Shown piece after piece: positions 36,655-46,165 of a DNA stretch of 64,000 nucleotides. The notes under the pieces are model-generated. The model saw only the letters and a list, made by a program, of their open reading frames with translations, did not search any database and was not told the origin of the DNA. How positions within the stretch are numbered: the stretch's first letter is position 1; each line of letters opens with the position of its first letter. The position numbers and the translations under genes are program-made. Source of the DNA: CAZTCJ01 sp964612085. GTDB taxonomy: Bacteria; Pseudomonadota; Alphaproteobacteria; JAJFIK01. Location of the stretch: assembly GCA_964612085.1 (NCBI GenBank), contig CAZTCJ010000004.1, positions 1-64,000 of the forward strand, written 5' to 3'.

Positions 36655-37605
36655 ATGTCGAATATGTCGCAGACCGCCGAAGCGCCTGCCAGTATCGGCA
36701 ATGTGGCCGTCGGCTTCGACATGCTGGGCCAGGCCTTTCCCGTGGCGTTCGACCGGGTGACGGCCACGCGCCTGCCCGAAACGGGCGCCCGTCTTGGCCG
36801 TGTCTCAGGGCTCGTGACCGCCTTGCCCGAAGCGGTGGCGCAGAATACGGCGCTGCGGGCGGCCCAGGCCGTGCTCGATGGGGCGCAGGCCCGCTTCGGT
36901 GTGCGCCTCGATATCGACAAGGGCGTGCCCTTGAGCGCAGGCATGGGTGGCTCGGCGGCCTCGGCGGTGGCGGCCACGCTGGCGGTCAACGCGCTGCTCG
37001 ATGCGCCTTTCGGCAAGGACGGTTTGCTCGCCTTCGCGCTGGAAGGCGAGGCCGCGTCTGCCGCCAACCCGCCCGTCGATAACGTAGCGGCGAGCCTTCA
37101 TGGCGGCCTGACGCTGATCTATCGGGATCAGCCTCTGGCGGTGACGTCTCTGCCTGTGCCCGAGGGGCTCGCCTGCGTGCTCATCCATCCGGAGTTCAAG
37201 GTGGAGACCCGGGCGGCGCGGCAGATCCTCAAGCCCGAGGTGCCACTCAGCACCCTGGTTGCCCATGCCCGCAATGTGGCGGGGTTCGTGGATGCCTGCC
37301 ACCGCGGCGATCTCGATCTTCTGAAGGCCTGTCTGCGCGATGTGGTGGTCGAGCCCCAGCGGGCGGATCTCGTGCCTTTTTTCCGGACCACTCAACAGGC
37401 AGCCTTAAAAGCCGGTGCGTTGGGCTGTTCGCTGTCGGGCAGCGGGCCGTCCATTTTCGCCTGGGCGCGGGAGCCGGACCGGGCGCGGATACAGGAGGCC
37501 ATGGTGGAGGCTCTGGAGCGCCAGGGCGTCGGCCATACCGCTTACAGCGCGCCTTTGACCGGGGCCGGCGCGCGGGTCCTGGGGAGCCGAGAGAGGGGTC
37601 TGTGA
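36655..37605 (+). CDS. thrB: Homoserine kinase (GHMP family)
   Basis: A 316-residue cytoplasmic kinase that phosphorylates homoserine with ATP, the fourth step from aspartate semialdehyde to threonine. The GHMP ATP-binding loop is PLSAGMGGSAASAVAA (about 90-105). The N-terminal ASIGNVAVGFDMLG and the C-terminal GCSLSGSGPSIFAWA are the other conserved motifs. This is the E. coli-like enzyme, not the ThrB2/HSK2 kinase common in many alphaproteobacteria. GAGAGGAA sits before the ATG. Its stop overlaps the thrC start by one base. Confidence 0.93.
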   Translation: MSNMSQTAEAPASIGNVAVGFDMLGQAFPVAFDRVTATRLPETGARLGRVSGLVTALPEAVAQNTALRAAQAVLDGAQARFGVRLDIDKGVPLSAGMGGSAASAVAATLAVNALLDAPFGKDGLLAFALEGEAASAANPPVDNVAASLHGGLTLIYRDQPLAVTSLPVPEGLACVLIHPEFKVETRAARQILKPEVPLSTLVAHARNVAGFVDACHRGDLDLLKACLRDVVVEPQRADLVPFFRTTQQAALKAGALGCSLSGSGPSIFAWAREPDRARIQEAMVEALERQGVGHTAYSAPLTGAGARVLGSRERGL

Positions 37606-38933
37606 TGGACTATGTCAGTACCCGGGCGGGTGGGCCCGCCGTCTCCTTGAGCCAGGCCATCGCCACGGGCCTCGCGCCCGATGGCGGGCTTTATGTTCCC
37701 GACACACTGCCCCAACACGATCCGGATGACTTTGATCCGGAGGCGCCGCTGGAGCGCCTGGCCGCCGATCTGCTGGCGCCGTTCTTCGACGGCGATCCGC
37801 TGGCCGACGATCTGGAGCGCCTGTGCAAAGGCGCGTTCACCTTTCCCATTCCGCTGACCGCGCCGCGCGGCGACAAGCCGTTGTTCCGTGTGCTGGAACT
37901 GTTTCACGGGCCCACGGCGGCGTTCAAGGATATGGGCGCGCGCTTCCTCGCCCAGGCGCTCAGCGCCATGGAGCAGCCCACGGACGATCCCTTCACGGTT
38001 CTGGTGGCGACCTCCGGCGACACGGGCGGCGCTGTGGCCGCCGCCTTCGACGATCTGGACGGCGCCCAGGTGGTCATTCTGTTTCCGGACGGACGGGTCT
38101 CCAGCCTGCAACAGCATCAATTGACCTGCTGGTCCGAGACCGTGTTATCCTTGAGTGTGCGTCCCGATTTCGACGCCTGCCAGGCGCTGGCGAAACGGGC
38201 CTTCGCCGATCCGGATCTGACCGAGACCTTCCGGCTGACCTCCGCCAACAGCATCAATATCGCCCGGCTGCTCGCCCAGATGGTCTATTACGTCCAGGCC
38301 AGTCTCCAGGTCGAAGCCGAGACTGGTCAGTCCGCGAACTTTATCGTGCCCACGGGCAATCTGGGCAACGCGCTGGCGGGGCTCTGGGTCAAGGCCATGG
38401 GTTTTCCCGTGGGCCGGATCCTGTTCGCCACCAACGCCAACAAGACCTTGAGCGAATACACCCTGAGCGGCAGCTATACGCCGCGGGCATCGGTCGCCAC
38501 GCTCGCCAGCGCCATGGATGTGGGCGCGCCCAGCAATTTCGAGCGCCTGTCGGATCTGTACGATCACAAGACCATGGTGGAACAGGGTATCGCCGCCCGT
38601 TCCGTGCCGGACGAGGCGATCAGTGGACAGATCACCCGGGACTATCGGGGTCACGGCATCATCTGGTGTCCCCATACGGCAGCGGCTGCCGCCGTCTACG
38701 ATGATCTCGATCCCCATCAATGGGCGCGGCCCTGGGTGGTGCTGGCCACCGCCCATGCCTCGAAGTTCCCGGAAACCGTGGAGCCGCTGATCGGCGAGGC
38801 CGTGCCGCCGGTGCCCGCGCTCGCCGCACTTTTGGACCGGCCCTCCCGGTTCGAGCGCATCGACGACGATGTGGAGGCTCTGGGCCGGGCCATGCGCCAG
38901 CGCTTCCGGCCGGTTCAGCGGCCCGTCAGATAG
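37605..38933 (+). CDS. thrC: Threonine synthase
   Basis: A 442-residue PLP enzyme that converts O-phosphohomoserine to threonine. The N-terminal signature is YVSTRAGGPAVSLSQAIATGLAPDGGLYVP, seen in two blocks. The PLP lysine is in GPTAAFKDMGARFLA (about 105). VATSGDTGGAVAAAF and the glycine-rich VPTGNLGNALAGLW bind the phosphate. It is coupled to thrB through TGATG, with GAGAGGGG upstream. An in-frame GTG lies one codon earlier. The last 19 bases overlap the convergent DUF3089 gene. Confidence 0.95.
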   Translation: MDYVSTRAGGPAVSLSQAIATGLAPDGGLYVPDTLPQHDPDDFDPEAPLERLAADLLAPFFDGDPLADDLERLCKGAFTFPIPLTAPRGDKPLFRVLELFHGPTAAFKDMGARFLAQALSAMEQPTDDPFTVLVATSGDTGGAVAAAFDDLDGAQVVILFPDGRVSSLQQHQLTCWSETVLSLSVRPDFDACQALAKRAFADPDLTETFRLTSANSINIARLLAQMVYYVQASLQVEAETGQSANFIVPTGNLGNALAGLWVKAMGFPVGRILFATNANKTLSEYTLSGSYTPRASVATLASAMDVGAPSNFERLSDLYDHKTMVEQGIAARSVPDEAISGQITRDYRGHGIIWCPHTAAAAAVYDDLDPHQWARPWVVLATAHASKFPETVEPLIGEAVPPVPALAALLDRPSRFERIDDDVEALGRAMRQRFRPVQRPVR

Positions 38934-40060
38934 GTGTTGGCGCGTTCCACGGCATTAATCCGGATATTGGCGTAGACCGCATTGATCCCAAGCTGATGAT
39001 GGGGCCGTCCGGCATAAAGGGTCTCGTCTTCCAGCTCCGTCACGGTGCGGTCGAGCCGCAAAATGCCGCCGACGCATTGGGCGCCCGTGGCCAGCGGCGT
39101 CAGGGCGGGCAGATCGGCACCCATATAGCGGCCGAGGGGCAAGGCGCCCAGATGGCGCGCCGCCAGGACCGGAATTTCATCCATGGCCCAGGACAGCGGA
39201 TTGATGCACAGGATTGGCCGCTCCCCGACCGTGTTCAGACGGCCGCTTTCCCACACCAGGCTGCGCTCGGTGAGGGCGACCGCATCGGCATTCTGGGGGT
39301 AGGCGGACCATGCCACCACGCAGCCGGTCTGGCTGGCATTGCGGCACGGTTCGATCTGGTAAAGCGCGTCGGCGAACAGATCGAGCGGCACCGGATGGCC
39401 GATCAGATAGGCCGCGATCAGACGGTCCTGGACGCGGGTGCCCGCGATCTCGTCCTGCAACAGGCCGAGCGCATGGAGCGCGCCCTGGCCCTCGCCAGCC
39501 AGAATGAACGGACGGCGTCCGGCCCGGAAGCGCAGATAGTTGCGGAAGGCCCGGCGTACGTCACGATAGGCCAATGTCCGGGCCCGGCGCGCATCGTCGC
39601 CGCGGGTACGGAAACTGTAGAGCGTGGCTTGACGGTAATGGGGCGCGAACACCCGTCCGGCGGCAGCGAAGGCGCTGGCCTGATTGGGCAGGATCACCGT
39701 TTTGACGGTCTGCGCCGCCTCGCCATTGATGGGCGCGTTCCAGCCTTTGCTGGAGGCGAAAGTGGTGGGATGGATGAAGAAGACATCGACCTGTTCGTGC
39801 AACTCGACCGGCGCGGAGGGCGCGTTGCGCGGCGCCAGATCCGAGCCGTCCATGCGCCCGGGCAGGGCCGCCCAGGCATCGTCAGAGCCGTAATCCGGAT
39901 TGGGCGGCGCGGGCACGGCGGCGAAGGGCTGGCTCGGGTCCAGGGTGAAATTCATCACCTGGTCGCGGAAGACGTAAAGCGCCACGGCGATTACAGCCAG
40001 GACGACGCCAATGCCTGCCAGCCATCTTCCGCTTGAGCGAACCACACGCAACTCCCGCAC
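38915..40060 (-). CDS. DUF3089 alpha/beta-hydrolase-like protein, nucleophile replaced
   Basis: A 381-residue protein with one N-terminal membrane anchor (WLAGIGVVLAVIAVALYVF) and a periplasmic DUF3089 domain: VDVFFIHPTTFASS, VFAPHYRQATLYSF, LAYRDVRRAFRNYL. The elbow reads ILAGEGQGALHA, where GHSQG-type sequences normally carry the catalytic serine; here the position is Gly. The start is a GTG at 40,060, and a second GTG at 40,045 follows GGGAG and may be better. It is a paralogue of the gene at 42,602, and the two face the same way on either side of an ABC transporter. Confidence 0.8.
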   Translation of the reverse strand: MRELRVVRSSGRWLAGIGVVLAVIAVALYVFRDQVMNFTLDPSQPFAAVPAPPNPDYGSDDAWAALPGRMDGSDLAPRNAPSAPVELHEQVDVFFIHPTTFASSKGWNAPINGEAAQTVKTVILPNQASAFAAAGRVFAPHYRQATLYSFRTRGDDARRARTLAYRDVRRAFRNYLRFRAGRRPFILAGEGQGALHALGLLQDEIAGTRVQDRLIAAYLIGHPVPLDLFADALYQIEPCRNASQTGCVVAWSAYPQNADAVALTERSLVWESGRLNTVGERPILCINPLSWAMDEIPVLAARHLGALPLGRYMGADLPALTPLATGAQCVGGILRLDRTVTELEDETLYAGRPHHQLGINAVYANIRINAVERANTYLTGR

Positions 40061-40239
40061 CGGTCACGGAGCGAATCTCCGTCTTTTCAGGCAGTTTGCC
40101 ATAGCTCGGCGGCAAATTGACGGCGCTATTTTTGTGCGGGCGTGGCTTATGGGCGACGGTGGGATCGCATACAGTCTGAAAAAATGATCTGACAACCATC
40201 CGCTTAGAAGGCGGAAGGTCTACGGCTTGGGGGCCTGAC

Positions 40240-41175
40240 ATGATCGAAGTCGAAAATCTGTCGTTCGAATATCCGACGACCCGCGCGCTCGACCAGGTGA
40301 ACCTGTCGGTTGAAGCGGGCGCGATCGCCGCCCTTGTGGGCCCTAATGGCGCGGGCAAGACCACGCTTCTGCGGTGCCTCGCCGCCCTGGAGCGGCCTTA
40401 CGAAGGCCGGGTGCGCATTGACGGGCTCGATACCCAGGATCATCCCCGCGACGTCCATGCGCGGGTCGGCTATCTGCCGGATTTCTTCGGGCTTTATGAA
40501 GACCTGACCGTGCAGCAATGCCTGTTCTTCGCCGCCCGCGCCCATGACCTGTCGTCCTCCAAGGCCAATGAGGCGGTCAAGGTGACGGCCGAACGGGTGG
40601 ACCTGACCAACCGTCTGAACAGCCGGGCGGGGGAACTGTCCCGGGGCCTGCGCCAGCGGCTCGCCATCGGTCAGGCCATCGTGCACGAACCGAAGGTGCT
40701 GATGCTCGACGAACCGGCCTCCGGTCTCGACCCCCAGGCGCGCCGCTCGCTCTCGACCCTGCTTCTGGACCTGCAGACGCTCGGCATCACCCAGATCGTC
40801 TCGTCCCACATCCTGGCGGAGCTGGAGGACTATTCCAGCCACATGATCATCATGGAACAGGGCCGCATCATCAGCTCCCGCAAGGTCACCGATGCGGACG
40901 GCGCGCGTCTTGTCATCAAGATCGAACTGGCCCAGCCCGATTCCCGCCTGGCAGATTTCCTCGGCACCCAGCCGGGCGTCACCGTGGGTCAGGCCGATGA
41001 CCGGATCGCCGTGGTCTCGCTCGAGGGCGGGGCGGAGGCCCGGGCCGGTCTCCTGAAAGCGCTCGTTGAGAACGGCTTTTCCGTCAGTGGCGTGACGGAG
41101 CAGCGCCAGCGCCTGGAGGACGCTTATTTCGAGGACATAAGGTCGGCTCAAACGGGGGGAGGGGATCAGAAATGA
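40240..41175 (+). CDS. ABC transporter ATP-binding protein
   Basis: A 311-residue ATPase with Walker A GPNGAGKTT (about 35-43), Q-loop region VGYLPDFFGLYEDLTV, signature LSRGLRQRLAIG, Walker B VLMLDEPASGLD and switch VSSHI. The LSRG signature and a ~90-residue C-terminal domain are typical of ABC-2-type exporters or processing transporters. Its ATGA overlap with the permease gene shows they form one transporter. The two flanking DUF3089 genes are on the other strand. The substrate is unknown. Confidence 0.92.
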   Translation: MIEVENLSFEYPTTRALDQVNLSVEAGAIAALVGPNGAGKTTLLRCLAALERPYEGRVRIDGLDTQDHPRDVHARVGYLPDFFGLYEDLTVQQCLFFAARAHDLSSSKANEAVKVTAERVDLTNRLNSRAGELSRGLRQRLAIGQAIVHEPKVLMLDEPASGLDPQARRSLSTLLLDLQTLGITQIVSSHILAELEDYSSHMIIMEQGRIISSRKVTDADGARLVIKIELAQPDSRLADFLGTQPGVTVGQADDRIAVVSLEGGAEARAGLLKALVENGFSVSGVTEQRQRLEDAYFEDIRSAQTGGGDQK

Positions 41176-42605
41176 ACCCGGAATTTCAGCGCAATCTCTG
41201 GCTCAATTTCTCCACCGGCCGCCTGATCATGATGCCCGCGATCCTGGGCGCGATCTTTTTTGCCGTGTCCCTGGTGCCGGAGGATTTCGAGGACATGTCG
41301 CTCCGCGCCACGGCGGAGTTTCTGTTCGTCCTGATCGTGATCTTCTGGGGTACGCGGCTGGCCGCGCGCGCCGTTGTCGGCGAGATCCGCGACCGCACCT
41401 GGGACGGCCAGCGCATGTCGGCGATCGCGCCCTGGAGCATGGTCTGGGGCAAGCTTCTGGGCAGCACCATCTATGTCTGGTATGGCGGCGCGATCTGCCT
41501 GGCACTGATCGTCTTTACCCATCTGCCCGATCTGGGCCGGGCGCTGTACGACATCGCCTTCTGGCTGTCCATCGGCATCTTCTCCCACGCCATCGCCATG
41601 CTGACGAGCCTGCTGGCCGTGCGCCGGGACTCCAAGCATATGCGGCTTGAGGTCTTCGCCTATCAGTTCGCGGGCCTTGTCGGGGCCTGGTTCGCGGCCT
41701 CGCTGTGGCCCAGCCGGGTCTGGCAGGATTTCGGGCTGGAAGGCGCGATCCCCGACATCCAGTGGTTCGGCATCGGGCTGGAAGCCGATTTGTTCTTCCT
41801 GCTGTCGATCGCCGCCTTCGTGATCTGGGGCATCATCGGCAACCACCGGCTCATGCGCCAGGAACTGCAGTTCCAGAATTCACCTTTGGTGTGGATCGCG
41901 TTCCTTGTCTTCATGATGGCCTATGTGGCGGGGCTGGCGGACAACTTCCAACTGGAGGCCGATCTGACCTTCCAGACCCGGCTCTATCTGGCGGGCGCCA
42001 TGGCCTCCCTGCTCACCTATGCGATGATCTTTCTCGACACGAAGGATCCCGTCCTGCTGCGCTGGATCGGCGGCCGCTTTGTTTCCGGCTCGGTCTTCGC
42101 CGCCATAGGCCGGCTGCCGAGCTGGTTCTGGTCTCTGGGCGCGGCGGGCGTCATGGCCGTTCTGCTGGTCCTGTTCGGCGACACCATTCCGATCCCCGAC
42201 GGCGATCTCGATTTCGATGTGCAAGAGGAACAGGAGCTGGGCTGGCTGGTGGATCTGATGGCCGCGATCCGGCAAGACGGGTTCTTCGCACCGGCGGCCC
42301 TGGTGGTGGCGGCCTTCTTCTTCATCGTGCGGGATGTGGGCATTTTCCTGTTCTTCAATGCGGGGCGGCGGCTGTCGCGGCGCGGCGATTTCGCCGCGCT
42401 GGTGGTGATCTTCGTGCTTTATGTCATCCTGCCGTCGATCGTCACCGGCATGGGCTGGTCTCAGGCCATCGGCTGGTTCGGTCCGTTCCCGGCCGATCCC
42501 CAATGGATGGCCGTGGTGCCACCTCTGGTGGAAGCCGTCTTCGTGCTGACCTTCGCCTTCATCCGGATCGCCCGGGTGCGCCGGACCGTGCCTGCGCCCG
42601 CTTAA
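41172..42605 (+). CDS. ABC-2-type transporter permease
   Basis: A 477-residue inner-membrane protein with about ten to twelve hydrophobic helices. It begins with a cytoplasmic leader and first helix (GRLIMMPAILGAIFFAVSL), an extended loop (DRTWDGQRMSAIAPWSMVWGKLLGS) typical of ABC-2 permeases, and an acidic outer loop (DGDLDFDVQEEQELG). GGGGAGGGG precedes the ATG, which overlaps the ATPase stop. The end overlaps the convergent DUF3089 gene by four bases. It is larger than a standard six-helix ABC-2 subunit, suggesting a fused or double module. Confidence 0.85.
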   Translation: MNPEFQRNLWLNFSTGRLIMMPAILGAIFFAVSLVPEDFEDMSLRATAEFLFVLIVIFWGTRLAARAVVGEIRDRTWDGQRMSAIAPWSMVWGKLLGSTIYVWYGGAICLALIVFTHLPDLGRALYDIAFWLSIGIFSHAIAMLTSLLAVRRDSKHMRLEVFAYQFAGLVGAWFAASLWPSRVWQDFGLEGAIPDIQWFGIGLEADLFFLLSIAAFVIWGIIGNHRLMRQELQFQNSPLVWIAFLVFMMAYVAGLADNFQLEADLTFQTRLYLAGAMASLLTYAMIFLDTKDPVLLRWIGGRFVSGSVFAAIGRLPSWFWSLGAAGVMAVLLVLFGDTIPIPDGDLDFDVQEEQELGWLVDLMAAIRQDGFFAPAALVVAAFFFIVRDVGIFLFFNAGRRLSRRGDFAALVVIFVLYVILPSIVTGMGWSQAIGWFGPFPADPQWMAVVPPLVEAVFVLTFAFIRIARVRRTVPAPA

Positions 42606-43777
42606 CGCCGGAACGCTTCGACCCGCTCAAGGGCATTCCGGCGGATCGAGACATAGAACAGATTGTAATCCGCACGGTGATAATCGCCCGGTGCGATCAG
42701 GGCCTTGTCGAAGCCCTTGACGGCGGGCTGGGCGATCCGGAGCGCGCCGCCGGGATCGCAGACCGCGCCGGTGATGCCCGACTGGGTGGCGGGGAGCGGC
42801 GCGAGCCCGTCGGTGAACGGCACCGCCCCAGGGTTCTGGGAGGGCGTGGCGGGCGTGCCGTCGTCGAACCAGTTCAGAGGATTGACGCAGATCCGCGCCC
42901 GGTTGGCATTGGCCTTGTAGACGCCGTCGGGATAGCGCAGGGACTGGGTGGCGTAAGGATCTTCCGGTGCGCTCTCGAGCAGGGTCGTCCAGCTCACCAC
43001 GCACGCGGTTTCCTCCGGTCCGGCGCACACGCTCAAGCGCGGCAGCACGTCCTCAAGATAATCCGCCGTGATACCGAGGCCCGGCAGATAGGCCGCCACG
43101 AGCTGGGTCTCATAGCGGCTGCCCATGACATAATCCTCAAGCAGGCGCAGGGCATGGCGCGAGCCCTGGCCGTGGCCCGCGACGATCAGCGGACGATCGC
43201 CGTGCCAGCGGCGCAGGAAATGCTCGAAGGCCCGCGCCACGTCCCGATAGGCCAGATCGATGGCCTTGCGGCTGTCCTCGCCGCCTTCCGACAGGGTGGC
43301 GAAAAAGGTGGCCTGCCGGTAGCGCGGCGCGAAGATCCGGCAGCACAGTTGAAAGACGCTCGCCTGATGCTTGATGCTGCCTTCCTCCGCCCGCGGCGCC
43401 GCCAGCGGATCGTCGATGGCCGCGTTCCAGGCGCCGCTGGCCAGGAAGGTGGTGGAATGCACGAAGAAGACATCGGCCGGACGGGTCGAGGGGATCGGGG
43501 CGGCCAGATCCTCCGGCGTCATATCCGCGAAATCGTCGGAAAAGGGCAGGGCGGCCCAGCTTTCCAGATCCGCATAGTCGGGTTCCGGCGGCTGCGGCAC
43601 CGTCTCGAACGGCGTGTCAGGATTGATCGCGCTCAGGAACATCTTCTTGCCGAAGGCGCCCGAGAGCACGATCCCGGCCATGAACAGCAGCATCAAGGTG
43701 GCCAGCGCATAGACCACCCGGCGCGCAGCGGGATTGGTCTTCAGACCTGGCGAAGAGGGTGTGGTCCCGGTCGGCAT
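42602..43777 (-). CDS. DUF3089 alpha/beta-hydrolase-like protein, nucleophile replaced (paralogue)
   Basis: A 391-residue protein with an N-terminal anchor (VVYALATLMLLFMAGIVLSG) and a DUF3089 domain: ADVFFVHSTTFLAS, IFAPRYRQATFFA, IDLAYRDVARAFEHFL. The elbow is IVAGHGQGSRHALRLL. As in its paralogue at 38,915, the serine of the GxSxG motif is Gly. Extra cysteines (LCC, VCAGPEETACVV, ICVN) could form disulfides in the periplasm. AAGGA lies upstream of the ATG. The DUF6285 gene is directly upstream on the same strand. Confidence 0.82.
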   Translation of the reverse strand: MPTGTTPSSPGLKTNPAARRVVYALATLMLLFMAGIVLSGAFGKKMFLSAINPDTPFETVPQPPEPDYADLESWAALPFSDDFADMTPEDLAAPIPSTRPADVFFVHSTTFLASGAWNAAIDDPLAAPRAEEGSIKHQASVFQLCCRIFAPRYRQATFFATLSEGGEDSRKAIDLAYRDVARAFEHFLRRWHGDRPLIVAGHGQGSRHALRLLEDYVMGSRYETQLVAAYLPGLGITADYLEDVLPRLSVCAGPEETACVVSWTTLLESAPEDPYATQSLRYPDGVYKANANRARICVNPLNWFDDGTPATPSQNPGAVPFTDGLAPLPATQSGITGAVCDPGGALRIAQPAVKGFDKALIAPGDYHRADYNLFYVSIRRNALERVEAFRR

Positions 43778-43785
43778 GGGCGTTA

Positions 43786-44184
43786 CTATCCTTGTGAGTC
43801 GGGATCCCGGCCAAGAGCGCTGAGCGCATCCCGGTATCCGGAATAGCGCGGCTGGTCGATCGCCACCTTGTCCAAGGTGGTCTCGCGCAGATGCTCCTTC
43901 AGGGCCGGCGCATCGAGTGTTATCGTGCCGGTGCGGATCGCCCGCGCCAATGCGGCATTGAGATCCTCCAGGGAACCGTCGCGCCCCAGAAGGGCTTTGA
44001 GCCGGTCGTGTTCCCGGGCGCGGGCGGACGGGCCCAACGCCAGATCCCGTTCCACGATGGCGAGCGCGTTCATGGCGACGCGGGCATGAAAGCCCGTGTG
44101 TCCGTCAAGGGAAGGCGCGATGCGGGTTTCCAGGAACTCGCGCACCGCCAGAACCAGTTCCGCCGTATCCGGAGAATTCTGCAT
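43786..44184 (-). CDS. DUF6285 family protein
   Basis: A 132-residue helical protein (AELVLAVREFLETRIAPSL, HARVAMNALAIVERDLALGP) of the small family regularly found next to an APH-like kinase involved in acyl-CoA metabolism. Here that kinase gene is directly upstream with a 17-bp gap. The frame extends upstream to 44,205, overlapping the kinase stop, but the ATG at 44,184 has GGAGG eight bases before it. The biochemical role is unknown. No acyl-CoA dehydrogenase is in this window. Confidence 0.8.
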   Translation of the reverse strand: MQNSPDTAELVLAVREFLETRIAPSLDGHTGFHARVAMNALAIVERDLALGPSARAREHDRLKALLGRDGSLEDLNAALARAIRTGTITLDAPALKEHLRETTLDKVAIDQPRYSGYRDALSALGRDPDSQG

Positions 44185-44201
44185 GGTCCGCGCCTCCGTC
44201 C

Positions 44202-45218
44202 TCACCCGATGACCAGCATGTTGACAAGGTCAATTTCCGTCTCCGACGAGCGCCGCCCGATGGTGGCGCGCTCCACCGTCCGGTCGGCGCCGGACCGGAA
44301 GGTCTCGGCCATGATCATGCACATGATGCCCCATTTGAGCGTGCCGAAGACCTCCCAGAAGCGCACCCGCTGCCGGTCCACCGAACCGCCGCCCGCCTCT
44401 TCATAGCCTGTGAAAAGCTCTTCATACGGTCCAAAGCCGCCGACCGGATTGTGGGAAACGCCGAAGCGCCAGGAATTGACGCAGATCCAGCCCAGATCCT
44501 CCATGGGATCGCCCAGATGGGTCAGTTCCCAATCGAGCACGGCGCGCACGCCGTCCGGCCCGATCATCAGATTGCCGTTGCGGAAGTCGCCATGGACCAG
44601 GCGCGGCGCGGCATCGTCCGGGAGCCGCTCTTCAAGCCAGCGGAAGGCGTATTCGAACACAGGGCGCGGATCGGTGAAGCCGTCATAGATCTCGCGGTAA
44701 CGCGACCACTGCAAACGGGCGCCCTGGGTGTCCAAAGGCGGCAGATGGTCCAAAGGCACGGCGTGGAGGCGGGCGAGGATTGCGCCGCACTGGCGCGCCA
44801 GTTTCGGGCGGGCGGCCTCGTAGGCCGGATCGCGCAGGATCTTGCGGGCGATGGTCTCGCCGTCGATCCGGGTCATGACATAAGCCTCGCCGATGTCGTC
44901 TTCCGGCACCATGACGTAAGGCACCTGGGGCACAGGCACGCCCGCCTTGGCGCATGCCCGGATGACGGCGGCTTCAGTGGCGAGGGCAACGCCGGTGCCC
45001 ATCTTCACGCCCGCGATGCCGCCCGGCACCCGGCGCAGGATCAAAGGCACGGGCGCGCCGGCGTCCATGAGGGCATCGAACGCCCAGGTCTCCTGGCTCG
45101 CGCCGCCGGACAGGCGCTTCAGACCGGCGATGCCGCACGCGCCGGAGACGATCCGGGCTGCTGCCGCGTCCAGGGCGCGCTCAAGCCGGGTCTTCTCTGT
45201 TTGAGGATCTGTGAACAT
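44202..45218 (-). CDS. APH-like phosphotransferase (ACAD10-type)
   Basis: A 338-residue kinase-fold protein: LSGGASQETWAFDAL as the nucleotide loop, LILRRVPGG with the ATP-binding position, the catalytic loop LVHGDFRNGNLMI and metal-binding VLDWELTHLGDP. It belongs to the aminoglycoside-phosphotransferase-like group related to the N-terminal kinase domain of human ACAD10, which phosphorylates hydroxyacyl-CoA-type substrates. It forms an operon with the DUF6285 gene. Antibiotic resistance is not a likely role. Confidence 0.87.
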   Translation of the reverse strand: MFTDPQTEKTRLERALDAAAARIVSGACGIAGLKRLSGGASQETWAFDALMDAGAPVPLILRRVPGGIAGVKMGTGVALATEAAVIRACAKAGVPVPQVPYVMVPEDDIGEAYVMTRIDGETIARKILRDPAYEAARPKLARQCGAILARLHAVPLDHLPPLDTQGARLQWSRYREIYDGFTDPRPVFEYAFRWLEERLPDDAAPRLVHGDFRNGNLMIGPDGVRAVLDWELTHLGDPMEDLGWICVNSWRFGVSHNPVGGFGPYEELFTGYEEAGGGSVDRQRVRFWEVFGTLKWGIMCMIMAETFRSGADRTVERATIGRRSSETEIDLVNMLVIG

Positions 45219-45384
45219 GGCCTCGTTTCAGCCGCTGAGCGTTCATTATCTTGCCATCCCGTAACCGGAGGCTTGCCGTGAGACTGGCGGAGAGTCACGC
45301 TTGACTTAAGTAGAGTGTGTCAACCGGCTCTGAAGTCTCATCAAGCATAGTGGTGAGAGCGAAAATGTCATCCATTGGAAGGCC

Positions 45385-46134
45385 ATGACCAAACAACCGT
45401 CACCGCAGCTTCCGCAGTTCGACGACCAGCCAGCGCCGCCGCGCAGGCGCGTGTTCGACATCAAGACCTATTTCGTCACCGGGCTTCTGGTGGCGGGGCC
45501 GATCTTTTTGACCATTTATCTGACCTACACCTTCGTGACCTTCGTGGACCGGCTGGTGGCGGGTCTGGTGCCGGATCAGTACAGCCCGGAATCCTATCTG
45601 CCGTTCACCGTGCCGGGGCTGGGCCTTGTGGCCGTCGTCATCTTTCTCGTGCTCTTGGGCGCGCTCACCGCCAATGTGGCGGGACGCTGGCTGATCCGGG
45701 TGGGCGAACAGGCGGTCGCGCGGGTGCCGGTGATCCGCAATCTCTACAATGCCTTCAAGCAGATCTTCGAGACCGTCATTGTCCAGAACACGGAGTCCTT
45801 CAAACATGTGGCGCTGATCGAATATCCGCGCAAAGGGCTTTGGGTCATCGCGTTTGTGGCGGGCAACACCAAGGGCGAGGTCCGCCATCGTCAGGGGCAG
45901 GATCTCTTGACCCTGTTCGTGCCGACGACGCCCAACCCCACATCGGGGTTCATGCTGTTCGCGCCGCGCGAAGAGGTCACCATTCTCGACATGACGGTGG
46001 AAGAGGGCGCCAAGCTCGTCATTTCCGGCGGTCTGGTGGTGCCGGACTATCCGTCCACCGGCAAACCGGTTACGGGACTGAACGCCGGCGAGGAGGCCGA
46101 GCAAACGCTCGCCAGGCAGAAGAAAGCGGTGTGA
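45385..46134 (+). CDS. DUF502 family membrane protein
   Basis: A 249-residue inner-membrane protein with two helices (about 28-50, TYFVTGLLVAGPIFLTIYL, and 75-98, LGLVAVVIFLVLLGALTAN), then a soluble C-terminal domain containing PVIRNLYNAFKQIFETV and FVPTTPNPTSGFMLF, the family signatures. The function is unknown, although the gene is often near recG in alphaproteobacteria, as here. GGAAGG precedes the ATG. Confidence 0.9.
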   Translation: MTKQPSPQLPQFDDQPAPPRRRVFDIKTYFVTGLLVAGPIFLTIYLTYTFVTFVDRLVAGLVPDQYSPESYLPFTVPGLGLVAVVIFLVLLGALTANVAGRWLIRVGEQAVARVPVIRNLYNAFKQIFETVIVQNTESFKHVALIEYPRKGLWVIAFVAGNTKGEVRHRQGQDLLTLFVPTTPNPTSGFMLFAPREEVTILDMTVEEGAKLVISGGLVVPDYPSTGKPVTGLNAGEEAEQTLARQKKAV

Positions 46135-46165
46135 CCGGCACGGGTGCGGTCCTGCCAGACTATCC

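Noticed and set aside
34200..37082. A 960-codon open frame on the plus strand
   Set aside because: It is antisense to the M16 peptidase and then out of frame with thrB. Composition is that of complementary GC-rich coding DNA.
41705..43846. A 713-codon plus-strand frame
   Set aside because: It runs out of frame through the ABC permease and antisense through the DUF3089 gene, so it is a shadow of two better-supported genes.
44202..45218. Aminoglycoside resistance gene
   Set aside because: The sequence fits the ACAD10-like kinase group and sits in an operon with DUF6285, not in a resistance context.
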